Shown: positions 50,787 through 60,215 of the stretch, piece after piece
Layout: each line of letters opens with the position of its first letter
Numbering within the stretch: position 1 is the first letter of the stretch
Assembly: GCA_949372755.1 (NCBI GenBank)
Contig: CASIBO010000008.1
Coordinates: 124,001-188,000, forward strand
Length of the DNA stretch: 64,000 bases
DNA from: UBA9926 sp018645765
Lineage (GTDB): Bacteria; Pseudomonadota; Gammaproteobacteria; Pseudomonadales; Azotimanducaceae
Reading direction: 5' to 3'
Notes under the pieces: generated by a model
Told to the model about the DNA's origin: nothing
The model's database searches: none
What the model saw: only the letters and a program-made list of their open reading frames with translations
Program-made: the position numbers and the translations under genes

Positions 50787-51557
50787 TTACTTTGGTGCCA
50801 TCCGAATACCGCTATCCAAACGAATCACCTCACCATTGATGTAACCGCACTCCACAATGTAGGCAGCCGTTTGAGCAAACTCTTCAGGTTGCCCAAGGCG
50901 CTTAGGAAATTGGGTCATCTCAATGAGTGGCTCACGGACTTGTGGCGGCGCAAATTTCATCATAGGTGTTTCGAAAATACCCGGTGCGATCGTTGCAATT
51001 CGAATACCGCTGCGAGCAAGGTCTCTGGCAATTGGCAAAGTCATACCGGCGACGCCACCTTTGCTTGCACTGTAGGCAGCTTGACCAATCTGCCCATCAT
51101 AGGCAGCAACAGACGCCACATTCACAATAACACCTCGCTCACCATCGTCTGTTAACGGTTCGTTTTTTTGCATCGCATCCGCGCAAAGTCGAAGGCAGTT
51201 GAACGTACCAATCAAATTGACGCGTACGATAAATTCAAAAGTTTTTAGGGGCATCGGACCATCTCTACCAATGGTTCGAGCGGCCGCACCGATGCCCGCG
51301 CTATTCACGTTCACGTGTATGGCGCCAAAAGCGCTCAGCCCTTTTTCAATCGCTGCCGTAACTGCAGCTTCATCGGCCACGTCGCCTGCTGCGTACGTTG
51401 CCTGGGCGCCTAATTCACTCGCTGTCTTTTCAGCATTCTCTTCGTTGAGATCAAACAAGATGACGTTGGCGCCAGCCTTGATGAAATTTTCAGCTGTTGC
51501 GCGGCCTAAGCCAGACGCGCCGCCAGTGATAAAGGCAGTTTTGTCTTTTAATTGCAT
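50787..51557 (-). CDS. SDR-family 3-hydroxyacyl-CoA dehydrogenase (type 2 / HSD10-like)
   Basis: The 256-residue short-chain dehydrogenase has the NAD motif TGGASGLGRAT (about 11-21), Asp in ILFDLNEEN indicating NAD rather than NADP, the NSAGIG motif, and active-site Ser/Tyr/Lys in VNVASVAAYDGQ and YSASKGG. The GERGVIVNVASVAAYDG and IAPGIFETPMM segments are characteristic of the 3-hydroxyacyl-CoA dehydrogenase type 2 (HSD17B10-like) subgroup, acting on branched or short 3-hydroxyacyl-CoA. It is divergent from murB and convergent with the binding-protein gene. Confidence 0.88.
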   Translation of the reverse strand: MQLKDKTAFITGGASGLGRATAENFIKAGANVILFDLNEENAEKTASELGAQATYAAGDVADEAAVTAAIEKGLSAFGAIHVNVNSAGIGAAARTIGRDGPMPLKTFEFIVRVNLIGTFNCLRLCADAMQKNEPLTDDGERGVIVNVASVAAYDGQIGQAAYSASKGGVAGMTLPIARDLARSGIRIATIAPGIFETPMMKFAPPQVREPLIEMTQFPKRLGQPEEFAQTAAYIVECGYINGEVIRLDSGIRMAPK

Positions 51558-51628
51558 GTTATTCCCCTATGATTATCAGCCAGCAGTATACACTGTTCGA
51601 TAAAATAACGGTCAAAGCTAAACGCACA

Positions 51629-52651
51629 ATGCCATTTGAACACCGCAAAGAGGTCGATTTATCATCCTGTAACACGCTGGGGCTGCCATCAGTTTGCCAA
51701 TATATAGGTCGGTTCCAATCCGTCAGTGATTTGCAGCACGCATTTGAATTCGCTGAGAACCAGGTTGTGCCGTGCTTCGTGATGGGCGGCGGAAGCAATA
51801 TCTTGTTGCCAGAATATTTGTCGGGTCTTGTGCTCTTCTCGAGCGATGAGTCAATCCATATTGAGGGCGAAGAGGTCACGGTGGGCGCCGGCGTCGTATG
51901 GGATGACTTGGTCGAAAAAACACTTAAAACAGGACTATTTGGACTTGAAAACCTCTCAAGCATCCCAGGAACGGTGGGTGCCGCGCCCATTCAAAACATT
52001 GGTGCTTATGGCGTCGAGCTAGATCGGTTTGTGGTCTCGGTCGAGGTGCTGGATGCGCAAAGCGGCCTCGCCGCGACGCTTACGGCAGATGACTGCCAGT
52101 TCCAGTACCGAGATAGTCTTTTTAAACGTCATCCTGGGCGGTTTGTGGTGACCCGATTAACGCTCAAACTCAGCCCTCGATTTGAGCCCGTATTGGCCTA
52201 CCAAGACCTTCAGAATTTGCCGGCCCAGTCCATCGCATCACCACAAGCGGTAAGGCGCGCCATTCAATCCCTACGCGCACGAAAATTGCCGGACTATCGG
52301 ATTTTCGGAAATGTCGGTAGTTTTTTTAAAAATCCGTCCCTGTCGAAGACGGTTATCGAGACGCTTGAGCAAGCTCAGGTTATCCAACGGAATGCCGGAA
52401 ATGCGCAGGGCAAGGTATCGGCAGCTGCATTAATTCAAGCGGCCGGGCTTGGCGATCTCAGTGTCGGTCAGGCTGGCATATCCCCAAGACACCATTTGGT
52501 GCTGGAAAATAGGGGCGGCGCGACGTTGACTGACATTCTAACCTTGGCATCTTTCATTCAAGACAGGGTTAAAACACGCTTTGGCATTGGATTAGAAATC
52601 GAGCCTCAGCAATTAACTCAACTCGTCCACGCACCCAACCCAAAAGGTTAG
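51629..52651 (+). CDS. murB: UDP-N-acetylenolpyruvoylglucosamine reductase MurB (type I)
   Basis: MurB reduces UDP-GlcNAc-enolpyruvate to UDP-MurNAc in peptidoglycan synthesis. ATG 51629 places the SSCNTLGLPS motif near the N-terminus as in the family; an ATG at 51569 would add 20 residues. FAD-binding MGGGSNILL, SSIPGTVGAAPIQNIGAYG, QYRDSLFK (type I loop) and the catalytic Ser in FGNVGSFFKNP are visible. The C-terminus contains AAALIQAAGL and SPRHHLVLEN. The length of 340 matches E. coli MurB (342). It normally follows kdsB closely. Confidence 0.95.
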   Translation: MPFEHRKEVDLSSCNTLGLPSVCQYIGRFQSVSDLQHAFEFAENQVVPCFVMGGGSNILLPEYLSGLVLFSSDESIHIEGEEVTVGAGVVWDDLVEKTLKTGLFGLENLSSIPGTVGAAPIQNIGAYGVELDRFVVSVEVLDAQSGLAATLTADDCQFQYRDSLFKRHPGRFVVTRLTLKLSPRFEPVLAYQDLQNLPAQSIASPQAVRRAIQSLRARKLPDYRIFGNVGSFFKNPSLSKTVIETLEQAQVIQRNAGNAQGKVSAAALIQAAGLGDLSVGQAGISPRHHLVLENRGGATLTDILTLASFIQDRVKTRFGIGLEIEPQQLTQLVHAPNPKG

Positions 52652-52686
52652 CGTGCGCGGATGCGGCTAGACGCGCTTCAATGCGT

Positions 52687-55281
52687 TTAAACCATCCCTC
52701 TTGGATCATTGCTCGCACGCTGCCAGCGACTAGGATGACCTTCGTCATAGTCAACGGACAAAAACGGCAAGTCATGCACAACCGGGATCAATTCAACGGT
52801 TTCACTAACGGGCCCTTCAAGGGCCGGCCTCGGTGCAACACGAGGGTCATTTTGGGCCTGTCCCAAAACCGACGCCACCTTTTCCAGATTTGGCGCGCTG
52901 GCTGAAGGGTCAGCGGCCGCTTGCACTTTCGGCTCGACCGTTAAGGCTTCAGCCGCCGCAATGACATCGGCGTCGAGCGCGGGATCAGGTTCTTGAGAGG
53001 AAGAATCGGTTAGCTCATTGATAACCGCTTGCGCATCGAGGCCGGAGGGGGCGACGACAGGCTCCAACACAGAAGGCGACGTCTCGTTCGCCTCTGAATC
53101 GGCAGTGGTTACCGCATCAGATCCGTCTTGCGACGCATCACGCTTAGGCGTTCTACTGCGACGACGTCTTTGTGTTCGCTCACGATTACCATGAACCCGC
53201 TTGTCACCATTACCTTCGCCTTGCTCGATTGCTTCATCAATGACCTCAGGCTCTGGCAAGACAGGCGCGTCAGGCGCAGCAGGGGCTGTGACCGCCGCCA
53301 CTTTTGGGTCAACAACGGCTTCATTAGCAGCGTCAGTGGTGGCGTCCGTACGCGGCCCTTTTCTTCTACGGCGCCCGGTACCCGTTTTCTTATTTTCCGT
53401 TGCCGGCGACTCATCGCTTGATTTCTTTTGCGTTCGCGCGGTTTTCTCGGCAGAGGCTGCTTGCTGCCCTCGAGCAGGTTTGGCGGATTTAGCCCGTTTT
53501 GGCTTGGTATCTCGCGTCGACGGCGTCTCATCCGCTTCCCCTGCGAAAAGAGCACGTAGCCGCTGGAACAAAGAAGGGCTTGCTTTCGCTTTCTTACCCT
53601 TTGGCGCCGTGCGCTTTCGAGCAGCCGGTTTTGATGGCTCGGAAGCCGCGTCAGCGACTGCTTTGGCAGGAGCCGGGGCAGGCGCATCGTCTCTCACTAC
53701 AGCAACAGCTGCGCTTTCTCGCACAACGGGCCTTAAATCAACGCCCGTTTCAGGTGGCTCTTCCTCAATTTCTGGTGAAATTGTATAACTTGCCTCATCT
53801 GACTCTACATCGTTATTTCTTAACCGCTCAACGCGATAATGCGGGGTTTGCATTTCAGCGCTGGGGACAACGACTAAGCGCACCCCATTTTGCGTTTCTA
53901 TGTCGGCAATCATTTGACGTTTTTCATTCAGCACGAAGGCCGCGACTGGAACCGGTAAAAAGGCTCTGATTTCGGCACTGGAATCTTTTAATGCTTCTTC
54001 TTGAATGAGCCGCAGAATCGCAAGCGCGCTCGACTCGATATCTCGAATCGTACCCAAGCCTTCACACCGAGGACAAAGAATGTGGCTGATCTCGCGAAGC
54101 GAGGGTCGCAGACGTTGCCGACTCATTTCCAACAAACCAAATCGTGATATCCGACCGACCTGAATCTTCGCTCGATCCACTTCAAGCGCATCTCGCACCC
54201 TGTTTTCCACTGCCCGCTGATTTTTAGTCGACGACATATCGATAAAATCGATGACAACAAGGCCGCCGATATCTCTAAGGCGCAATTGCCGACAGATTTC
54301 ATCGGCCGCTTCCAAATTCGTGTTGAGCGCCGTTTCTTCAATGTCTGAGCCTTTCGTCGCTCGGGCTGAGTTAATGTCAATTGAGACCAAGGCCTCTGTC
54401 GGGTCGATCACAACTGAGCCGCCCGATGGGAGCCGAACCTCGCGTTGAAACGCGGATTCAATTTGACCTTCAATCTGATACCGATTGAACAACGGGACGT
54501 CGCTGGTATAGCGTTTAACCCGAGACGTCAGGTGCGGCATGACCTGGGAAACAAAAGAGTTGGCTTGTTTAAAGGCATCGTCGGTGTCGATTAAAATCTC
54601 ACCAATATCATCACGCATGTAATCTCGCACAGCACGCGTTATGACATCCCCTTCTTGGTAGATCAAAAAGGGGGAAGGGCGCTCACTAGCAATCTTAATT
54701 GCTTCAGCTAGTTGCAGTAAGTATTTAAGATCCCACTGTAACTCTTCTGCAGTACGACCCACACCCGCCGTGCGAATAATCGCACCCATATCCTTTGGGA
54801 TTTCAAGGGTTGCCAGCGCGTCTTTCAAGTCATCGCGCTCATCGCCCTCGATTCGACGGCTAATACCACCGGCCCTCGGATTGTTGGGCATCAGAACCAT
54901 ATAACGGCCAGCCAAGCTATAAAACGTGGTCAGCGCGGCGCCCTTGGTGCCCCGTTCTTCCTTGTCGACCTGAACAATGATCTCTTGGCCTTCTTTGAGC
55001 ACATCGGCAATGTTAACCCGGCCCTTAATCTCATTAGGCCCCTTAGAAAAGTACTCTCTGGAGATCTCCTTTAAAGGTAAAAAACCATGGCGATTGCCGC
55101 CAAAATCGACAAAAGCGGCTTCGAGACTAGGCTCGACTCGCGTGATCTTTCCTTTGTAAATGTTTGATTTCTTTTGGTCTCTAGCGAGACTTTCGATGTC
55201 TAGGTCGTAGAGTTTTTGACCATCGACGAGCGCGACGCGCAGCTCTTCGCTGTGCGTTGCATTGATTAACATTCTTTTCAT
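52687..55281 (-). CDS. rne: Ribonuclease E
   Basis: RNase E is the main mRNA-decay and RNA-processing endonuclease. It has 864 residues. It starts MKRMLINATHSEELRVALVDG, as in E. coli, followed by the S1 domain (about 37-120). The catalytic Mg-binding region is at LVSIDINSARATKGSDIEET (about 300-320) and VVIDFIDM (about 340-347). A zinc link CPRCEGLG tetramerises it. From about residue 500 the tail is disordered, with basic KKGTGRRRRKGPRTD-like arms and Ala/Pro-rich linkers: the degradosome scaffold. It is shorter than E. coli RNase E (1061). It is divergent from rluC and convergent with murB. Confidence 0.95.
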   Translation of the reverse strand: MKRMLINATHSEELRVALVDGQKLYDLDIESLARDQKKSNIYKGKITRVEPSLEAAFVDFGGNRHGFLPLKEISREYFSKGPNEIKGRVNIADVLKEGQEIIVQVDKEERGTKGAALTTFYSLAGRYMVLMPNNPRAGGISRRIEGDERDDLKDALATLEIPKDMGAIIRTAGVGRTAEELQWDLKYLLQLAEAIKIASERPSPFLIYQEGDVITRAVRDYMRDDIGEILIDTDDAFKQANSFVSQVMPHLTSRVKRYTSDVPLFNRYQIEGQIESAFQREVRLPSGGSVVIDPTEALVSIDINSARATKGSDIEETALNTNLEAADEICRQLRLRDIGGLVVIDFIDMSSTKNQRAVENRVRDALEVDRAKIQVGRISRFGLLEMSRQRLRPSLREISHILCPRCEGLGTIRDIESSALAILRLIQEEALKDSSAEIRAFLPVPVAAFVLNEKRQMIADIETQNGVRLVVVPSAEMQTPHYRVERLRNNDVESDEASYTISPEIEEEPPETGVDLRPVVRESAAVAVVRDDAPAPAPAKAVADAASEPSKPAARKRTAPKGKKAKASPSLFQRLRALFAGEADETPSTRDTKPKRAKSAKPARGQQAASAEKTARTQKKSSDESPATENKKTGTGRRRRKGPRTDATTDAANEAVVDPKVAAVTAPAAPDAPVLPEPEVIDEAIEQGEGNGDKRVHGNRERTQRRRRSRTPKRDASQDGSDAVTTADSEANETSPSVLEPVVAPSGLDAQAVINELTDSSSQEPDPALDADVIAAAEALTVEPKVQAAADPSASAPNLEKVASVLGQAQNDPRVAPRPALEGPVSETVELIPVVHDLPFLSVDYDEGHPSRWQRASNDPRGMV

Positions 55282-55852
55282 TACGATACCCTTTTGTCTG
55301 CGACGAGCAGCGCTTCAGGTATCGGCAAACCAACTGATGTGCCTAGAGATTCAAATGTTTCCGGCCTCGGTCTAGACCGAGCTTATCAGGCTTCACTTAT
55401 GAAGCATTATTCATTTTATAACATTGCAGTGGTTGCACATTCCTTTCGATTCGTTTGTAAGGAGATGTTCAGATGTGCAATTTGCATCAAAGCTTTTTAC
55501 AGCGATGACTCGGACAATGTCTCTAACGTAATTCGATTTGGCGATACTGTTTTCAGCCGCGCATCATTTTTTAGTGGCCTGTCATTCGGCCTGTTCTGAT
55601 TGATACTCGATCACCATGATCCAACATCAATTTGTTCAATTTAAGTACCGAGGTACTCATCGGGTTACGCTCTCGGCTAATACAACGCTGGAGCCTTAAG
55701 GCGTTGGAAACTATCGAATGCAGTCTGAATTAAACCGCGCTAAACTTCGTCCTCGCCTCACCAAAACTGGCCATGCAATGTGCCAATCGAGACCGAGCAT
55801 AACAGCTTCCGAGCGTGGATACAGCAAAAAAATGCAGTCGAATCAAGGATCA
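55282..55852. other. Divergent rne-rluC intergenic region
   Basis: The 571 bases contain no convincing gene. The minus-strand half should be the rne 5' leader, which in enterobacteria is long and folds into hairpins through which RNase E controls its own mRNA. A TATAAAT (minus strand, near 55407-55413) could be an rne -10, without a clear -35. A 16-base palindrome lies at 55366-55381. The plus-strand half, toward rluC, has a short inverted repeat AGTACCGAGGTACT and in-frame extensions of rluC that look non-coding. The exact promoters are not determinable by eye. Confidence 0.45.
55366..55381. repeat. Perfect 16-base palindrome in the rne leader
   Basis: CTCGGTCTAGACCGAG is a perfect inverted repeat lying 85-100 bases upstream of the rne start. 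As RNA it gives a six-pair stem with a CUAG loop, a plausible element of an autoregulatory leader, though also possible as a protein-binding site. Confidence 0.5.
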
Positions 55853-56809
55853 ATGACGCGCGAGGCCGTTCGAATTGTCGAGATTGATGAGGATCGCTCG
55901 GGCCAGAGACTCGATAATTATCTGTTATCCGAACTTAAAGGGATCCCCAAGACTCGAATCTACCAAATGGTCCGGAAGGGCGAAGTGCGCATCAACAAGG
56001 GCCGAATCAAACCCGATTACAAGCTGAAAGCAGGAGACTTGGTCAGAATTCCGCCCATTCGGCGAGCTGTGGCGGAAGCGGAAAAAGATTATCGCTTCAT
56101 CTCAGTCATCGAACATATCATCTACGAAGACGACCTCATGATGGCGATCAATAAGCCAGCCGGGCTAGCAGTCCATGGTGGTTCCGGCTTAACAGGTGGC
56201 CTGATTGAAGCCCTAAGAGCCCACAGAGTGGACTTACCGTACCTGGAATTGGCGCATCGACTGGATCGAGATACCTCCGGTTTACTGCTTATTGCCAAAA
56301 AGAGATCCTTTTTACGTCGTTTTCAAGAGCAGCTCCGAAACAAAGACCATCTCCAAAAACATTATGATCTGATCGTCCATGGCGCTTGGCCGGACCATAA
56401 AAAACGCGTTGATCTTCCCATTCAAAAAGTCGTGCTCGCTAATGGCGAGCGGATCAGCCGGGTCAACCCCGATGGCAAAGCCTGCGAGACGCGATTTCGG
56501 GTGAAACAGCGCTTTACGAATGCGACGTGGCTTGAGGCGAGACTGGTTACAGGCAGAATGCACCAAATCCGTGTCCACGCAACCGCCATGGGTCACCCCA
56601 TCATTGGTGATGCCAAATACGGTGATGCGGATCAGGATCTAATCATACGCCCCAACCGGATGATGCTGCATGCCTCGTCACTCAGACTTAACAGCCGTGC
56701 GCAATCTGCCCTCGATAACCCGCTTAAAGGGTTTTCGGTTGTAGCGCCGCTGGAGCATCGAATGAAGGCGTTTCTCGAAAAATTACGGTCGGCATCAGAT
56801 CACGCTTAG
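55853..56809 (+). CDS. rluC: 23S rRNA pseudouridine synthase RluC
   Basis: RluC makes pseudouridines 955, 2504 and 2580 of 23S rRNA in E. coli. ATG 55853 has AAGGA just upstream and begins MTREAVRIVEIDEDRSGQRL; earlier in-frame starts add 21-45 residues of unlikely sequence. An S4 RNA-binding domain (about 17-70, TRIYQMVRKGEVRINKGRIK) precedes the synthase domain with AHRLDRDTSGLLL (catalytic Asp138) and VTGRMHQIRVHATAMGHPI. It has 318 residues. It is divergent from rne, as in most gammaproteobacteria. Confidence 0.94.
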   Translation: MTREAVRIVEIDEDRSGQRLDNYLLSELKGIPKTRIYQMVRKGEVRINKGRIKPDYKLKAGDLVRIPPIRRAVAEAEKDYRFISVIEHIIYEDDLMMAINKPAGLAVHGGSGLTGGLIEALRAHRVDLPYLELAHRLDRDTSGLLLIAKKRSFLRRFQEQLRNKDHLQKHYDLIVHGAWPDHKKRVDLPIQKVVLANGERISRVNPDGKACETRFRVKQRFTNATWLEARLVTGRMHQIRVHATAMGHPIIGDAKYGDADQDLIIRPNRMMLHASSLRLNSRAQSALDNPLKGFSVVAPLEHRMKAFLEKLRSASDHA

Positions 56810-56911
56810 GATGCCGCGTTAAAGCACTTTCTAAGGGGATAATTCAAACCAATGGACGATCTCTTTTTCCGCATGGCACGCGAGCCCTAAACCCCGGAAT
56901 GCGAAGCGAAT

Positions 56912-57547
56912 TCAGATCGGTGATGCGTACGTCAGGGGATCATTCAACTCGCGCAGGGCTTGAAGCAGTGCTAGCGCGGGCAACCCGTAAAGCACATTAA
57001 TGTCAGTTGTTTCGATTTTTTCGATTAAGCGTAAGCCCGCGCCCTCCGCATGAAAGCTGCCTGCGCTCCAAAGTGGGTTGTCCACCATCACATAGTCCCG
57101 GATTTCGGGATTTGTCAGCCGGCGCAGTTTGACAGCGCAGGACTCAACGCCCGACCAGGCTACCGCGCCATTCCGGATCAGGACCAAACTGCTATAAAAC
57201 GTCAGCCATTGATCCGATGCCTGTGTCAATTGATCAATCGCCCGGTCAGCTGAACCAGGTTTGTGCAGGACTATCCCTGATTGCGTGCAACACACTTGGT
57301 CCGAGCCAATGATGATGGCGTTTGCATCCAGCCTATCAGCCAACTTTGCCGCAACGGAGCCCGCTTTACCCTCGGCATTGATCAAGGCGATCTCAGCAGG
57401 CGGAACGCCTGGCTGATCCGTTTCACAAAAATCCGGCCCGATCACATCGAAGACGAGCCTGAGCCCCGTCAAGATTGATCGCCTAGCGTTTGATTCGGAG
57501 GCCAGCACCAGCGACCAATTTCCTTCGATTTCCTGATTTTTCCTCAT
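56912..57547 (-). CDS. Maf-family nucleotide pyrophosphatase (YceF-like)
   Basis: Maf proteins hydrolyse non-canonical nucleotides; E. coli YceF, encoded in this position next to rluC/yceD, prefers m7GTP. The 211-residue protein has VLASESNARRSILTG (substrate loop, about 14-28), GPDFCETDQP, IIIGSDQVC (catalytic Asp) and GLPALALLQALRELN near the C-terminus. It is divergent from yceD and convergent with rluC. Confidence 0.88.
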   Translation of the reverse strand: MRKNQEIEGNWSLVLASESNARRSILTGLRLVFDVIGPDFCETDQPGVPPAEIALINAEGKAGSVAAKLADRLDANAIIIGSDQVCCTQSGIVLHKPGSADRAIDQLTQASDQWLTFYSSLVLIRNGAVAWSGVESCAVKLRRLTNPEIRDYVMVDNPLWSAGSFHAEGAGLRLIEKIETTDINVLYGLPALALLQALRELNDPLTYASPI

Positions 57548-57606
57548 AACATTGCGCCTAAGAATGCTTTGACAGCCACAGAAGAGATGCCTAAGATGCG
57601 GCCCGT

Positions 57607-58170
57607 ATGTTGAATGAGGCCTTACCTAAGCGTATTCGTTATCCTCATGCGGGTGTGGAAGAGGCCCTGCTCGAGGGTTTTTTGCCAATAACCCGGATGC
57701 CGCGTCTTGCAGACGCCTTGCTCGATAACGATCTGGATACCGTAAGTGTGCCAGAATCCGTGATGGTTAGGTTACAATTTAGGCAGGATGGCCCTGGCAG
57801 GGTTTTGGTCGTGGGTGAGGCGCAGTTTGAGCAGCAATGGCGTTGCCAACGTTGTTTAGAGGCTGTCTTACTCCATAGCGGCTGCGAAATCGAGATGGTT
57901 TTAGCAAGTCACAAAAAGGTAATCGAACAATTACGAAGTGATCAGGACAGCTTATTAACCGACGGCGACCTGGTTGACACCGCGGACATCATTGAAGACC
58001 AGCTGTTATTAGCGCTGCCAATGTCGCCAAAACATGAGGATTGTGACCCGGCTTTTGAAATACCCGAGCTGATAGAAGTCATACTGGATGCAAGCCAAGC
58101 TGACGGCGAAGTTGAAGAAGGGCGTCAACGTCCTTTTGCTGGATTAAAACGTTTAACCGAAAAAGATTAA
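57607..58170 (+). CDS. yceD: YceD (DUF177) protein
   Basis: The 187-residue YceD family protein shows QQWRCQRCLEAVLLHSGCEIEM, with the conserved CQRC near residue 80, and a following acidic domain with DTADIIEDQLLLALPMSPKH and a C-terminal NPFAGL-like PFAGLKRL. The gene is cotranscribed with rpmF (17-base gap) in most bacteria and in E. coli is linked to 23S rRNA/large-subunit assembly. Its exact role is not settled. Confidence 0.92.
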   Translation: MLNEALPKRIRYPHAGVEEALLEGFLPITRMPRLADALLDNDLDTVSVPESVMVRLQFRQDGPGRVLVVGEAQFEQQWRCQRCLEAVLLHSGCEIEMVLASHKKVIEQLRSDQDSLLTDGDLVDTADIIEDQLLLALPMSPKHEDCDPAFEIPELIEVILDASQADGEVEEGRQRPFAGLKRLTEKD

Positions 58171-58187
58171 CTGATTAGGAGCCAATT

Positions 58188-58373
58188 ATGGCCGTACAAC
58201 AAGACAAAGTATCGCGCTCAAAACGCGGCATGCGACGCGCTCATGATAGCCTCAAGGGACCAACCCTATCTGAGGATTCAACCACTGGCGAAACCCATCG
58301 CCGGCATCATGTTACCGCTGATGGTTTTTATCGCGGCAAGAAAGTGATCCACACGACATCTGACGAAGATTAA
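58188..58373 (+). CDS. rpmF: 50S ribosomal protein bL32
   Basis: The 61-residue protein begins AVQQDKVSRSKRGMRRAHD and ends KKVIHTTSDED, the standard bL32 pattern. It lacks the zinc-binding cysteines, i.e. it is the C- form. AGGAG lies seven bases before ATG 58188. It follows yceD, as usual. In most gammaproteobacteria plsX and fabH come next; here fabD does. Confidence 0.97.
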   Translation: MAVQQDKVSRSKRGMRRAHDSLKGPTLSEDSTTGETHRRHHVTADGFYRGKKVIHTTSDED

Positions 58374-58381
58374 TCCGCTGG

Positions 58382-58411
58382 GGCGGGGTTCTGCATTGCC
58401 TAAATCCCGCC
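58382..58411 (+). repeat. Stem-loop between rpmF and fabD
   Basis: GGCGGGGTT pairs with AATCCCGCC (nine pairs, one G-U) around a 12-base loop, nine bases after the rpmF stop. No T-run follows, so it may be an mRNA-stability or processing element or a weak attenuator rather than a terminator. Confidence 0.5.
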
Positions 58412-58441
58412 TGGTACAGCTTTGATTAAGAGATCAAATCG

Positions 58442-59371
58442 ATGAAAACCGCTTTTTTATTCCCTGGCCAAGGCTCACAAGCGCAGGGAATGCTCGGTGA
58501 GAGCGCTGAGGCCGTTGCTGAAACGTTTGAAGAGGCTTCTGAAGCCCTTGGCTATGATCTGTGGGCTTTAGTTCAGAAGGGCCCAGTCGAGCAGCTCAAT
58601 CAAACCGAATTTACCCAACCCGCTTTATTAACCGCCAGTATCGCTCTTTGGCGATTGTGGACGCAAGCAGGCGGCACTGCTGATTTTGTGGCCGGGCATA
58701 GCTTGGGCGAATATAGCGCCTTGGTTGCCAGTCATGTTTTATCGCTCACAGATGCGGTGCGCGTCGTCCAAAAAAGGGGGCAGTTAATGCAGGCCGCTGT
58801 CCCGTTGGGGGCGGGTGGTATGGCCGCCGTGATGGGCTTAGAAGACGACGAAATTATAGCCGCCTGTCGTCAAGCGACGCTCGATGTTGAATCTGGCAGT
58901 GTGCAACCGGCAAATTTGAATGCCCCAGGTCAAGTGGTGATATCCGGCACGCAAGCTGCGCTCGATCGGGCCATTGCGCTTTGCCAAGCGGCCGGCGCAA
59001 AACGGGCGATTGCTTTAAACGTTAGCGCACCATTTCATAGCGAACTCATGCGTCCAGCGGCTGATGACTTGCGCGCCACATTAGATCAAGTCACATTCTC
59101 GTCGCCCACAATCGACGTGATTCAAAATGTACTGGCCGCGCCTTGCGATGACGTTGTTTTAATGAAAGCGCATCTTGTGACACAACTGTATAGCGCCGTG
59201 CGGTGGACCGAATCGATTCAATTTTTACACAAAGCGGGCGTTACTCAGGTTGTTGAATGTGGGCCTGGCAAAGTACTCATCGGTCTTAACAAGCGAATCG
59301 AAAAATCGATGACGACCGCCAACCTCCAGAATGTTGCGAATATTTCGGAACTTCGAGCTCAGCAATCATGA
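58442..59371 (+). CDS. fabD: Malonyl-CoA:ACP transacylase FabD
   Basis: FabD loads malonate onto acyl carrier protein. The 309 residues equal E. coli FabD. FLFPGQGSQ begins the protein; the nucleophile lies in GHSLGEYSALV (Ser87) and the catalytic His in SAPFHSELM (His199). Gln11 (GQGSQ) forms part of the oxyanion hole. It overlaps fabG by four bases. Confidence 0.97.
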   Translation: MKTAFLFPGQGSQAQGMLGESAEAVAETFEEASEALGYDLWALVQKGPVEQLNQTEFTQPALLTASIALWRLWTQAGGTADFVAGHSLGEYSALVASHVLSLTDAVRVVQKRGQLMQAAVPLGAGGMAAVMGLEDDEIIAACRQATLDVESGSVQPANLNAPGQVVISGTQAALDRAIALCQAAGAKRAIALNVSAPFHSELMRPAADDLRATLDQVTFSSPTIDVIQNVLAAPCDDVVLMKAHLVTQLYSAVRWTESIQFLHKAGVTQVVECGPGKVLIGLNKRIEKSMTTANLQNVANISELRAQQS

Positions 59372-60093
59372 ACCCGGCAGCCGTTGTTACCGGCGCATCT
59401 CGAGGCATTGGCCTTGCGATTGCAGAGGCTTTGGCGAAAGCGGGTTATTATGTATTGGGTACAGCAACGACCCAAGTTGGCGCAGACCAGTTTACCGAGC
59501 AAATGATGGGGCAGGGACAGGGCTATGTCCTGAATCTAAGCGACCAACCATCGATTGATGCGTTTGCAGCCGCACTCAAAGCTGATCACGGCGCACCACT
59601 TATCCTGGTTAACAACGCCGGCATCACCCAAGACAACTTAGCAATGCGCATGAAACCGGCAGAATGGAATGCTGTGATCAACACCAATTTAAACGGCGTT
59701 TTTCATCTGACCCAGACCTTTATGCGGGGCATGATGAAAGCGAAATTTGGCCGTATTATTAATATCAGCTCAGTTGTTGGGCGGATGGGGAATCCAGGGC
59801 AAGTTAATTACGCTGCTGCTAAAGCTGGGCTAGAAGGTTTCACGCGCGCCCTTGGGGCGGAGCTTGCGAGTCGCAATATCACCGTTAACGCCATCGCGCC
59901 TGGCTTCATTGCAACCGATATGACCGACGCCTTGTCGCTTGATCAGCAAACGAAAATGCTTGAAAGAATCCCAGCAGCGCGACTCGGCCAGCCGAAAGAA
60001 GTAGCGGCCTTGGTGCAATTTTTAAGCAGCGATGTAGCCGGCTATATCACCGGCGAGACGATTGCAATCAACGGCGGCTTGTATATGAGCTGA
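59368..60093 (+). CDS. fabG: 3-oxoacyl-ACP reductase FabG
   Basis: FabG is the NADPH-dependent beta-ketoacyl-ACP reductase of fatty-acid synthesis. It has 241 residues. TGASRGIGLAIA is the cofactor motif (8-19), NNAG the structural one, and the triad is Ser135, Tyr148 and Lys152 (NISSVVG and YAAAKAG). IAPGFIATDMT and GETIAINGGLYMS close the protein. The start overlaps fabD (ATGA), so the two are coupled. Confidence 0.97.
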   Translation: MNPAAVVTGASRGIGLAIAEALAKAGYYVLGTATTQVGADQFTEQMMGQGQGYVLNLSDQPSIDAFAAALKADHGAPLILVNNAGITQDNLAMRMKPAEWNAVINTNLNGVFHLTQTFMRGMMKAKFGRIINISSVVGRMGNPGQVNYAAAKAGLEGFTRALGAELASRNITVNAIAPGFIATDMTDALSLDQQTKMLERIPAARLGQPKEVAALVQFLSSDVAGYITGETIAINGGLYMS

Positions 60094-60215
60094 GACCCAG
60101 CGACATCGCAGCAAAAAAACGTTCAGCGCAGGCGGCAAATTAAGCCTTTCAAGCCGTCTTTCGTTTCATTAAACTACCGCAGCACTGCTGCATAATATTA
60201 GGAGAGTACCAAAGC

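Noticed and set aside
53109..53969. Several ORFs overlapping the rne tail on both strands
   Set aside because: They arise from the low-complexity Ala/Lys/Arg codons of the RNase E scaffold region; no independent support.
55294..55599. A 101-codon plus-strand ORF in the rne-rluC gap
   Set aside because: It lies antisense over the expected rne leader, has no ribosome binding site, Ser/Phe-rich composition without a family pattern, and covers the palindrome; treated as chance.
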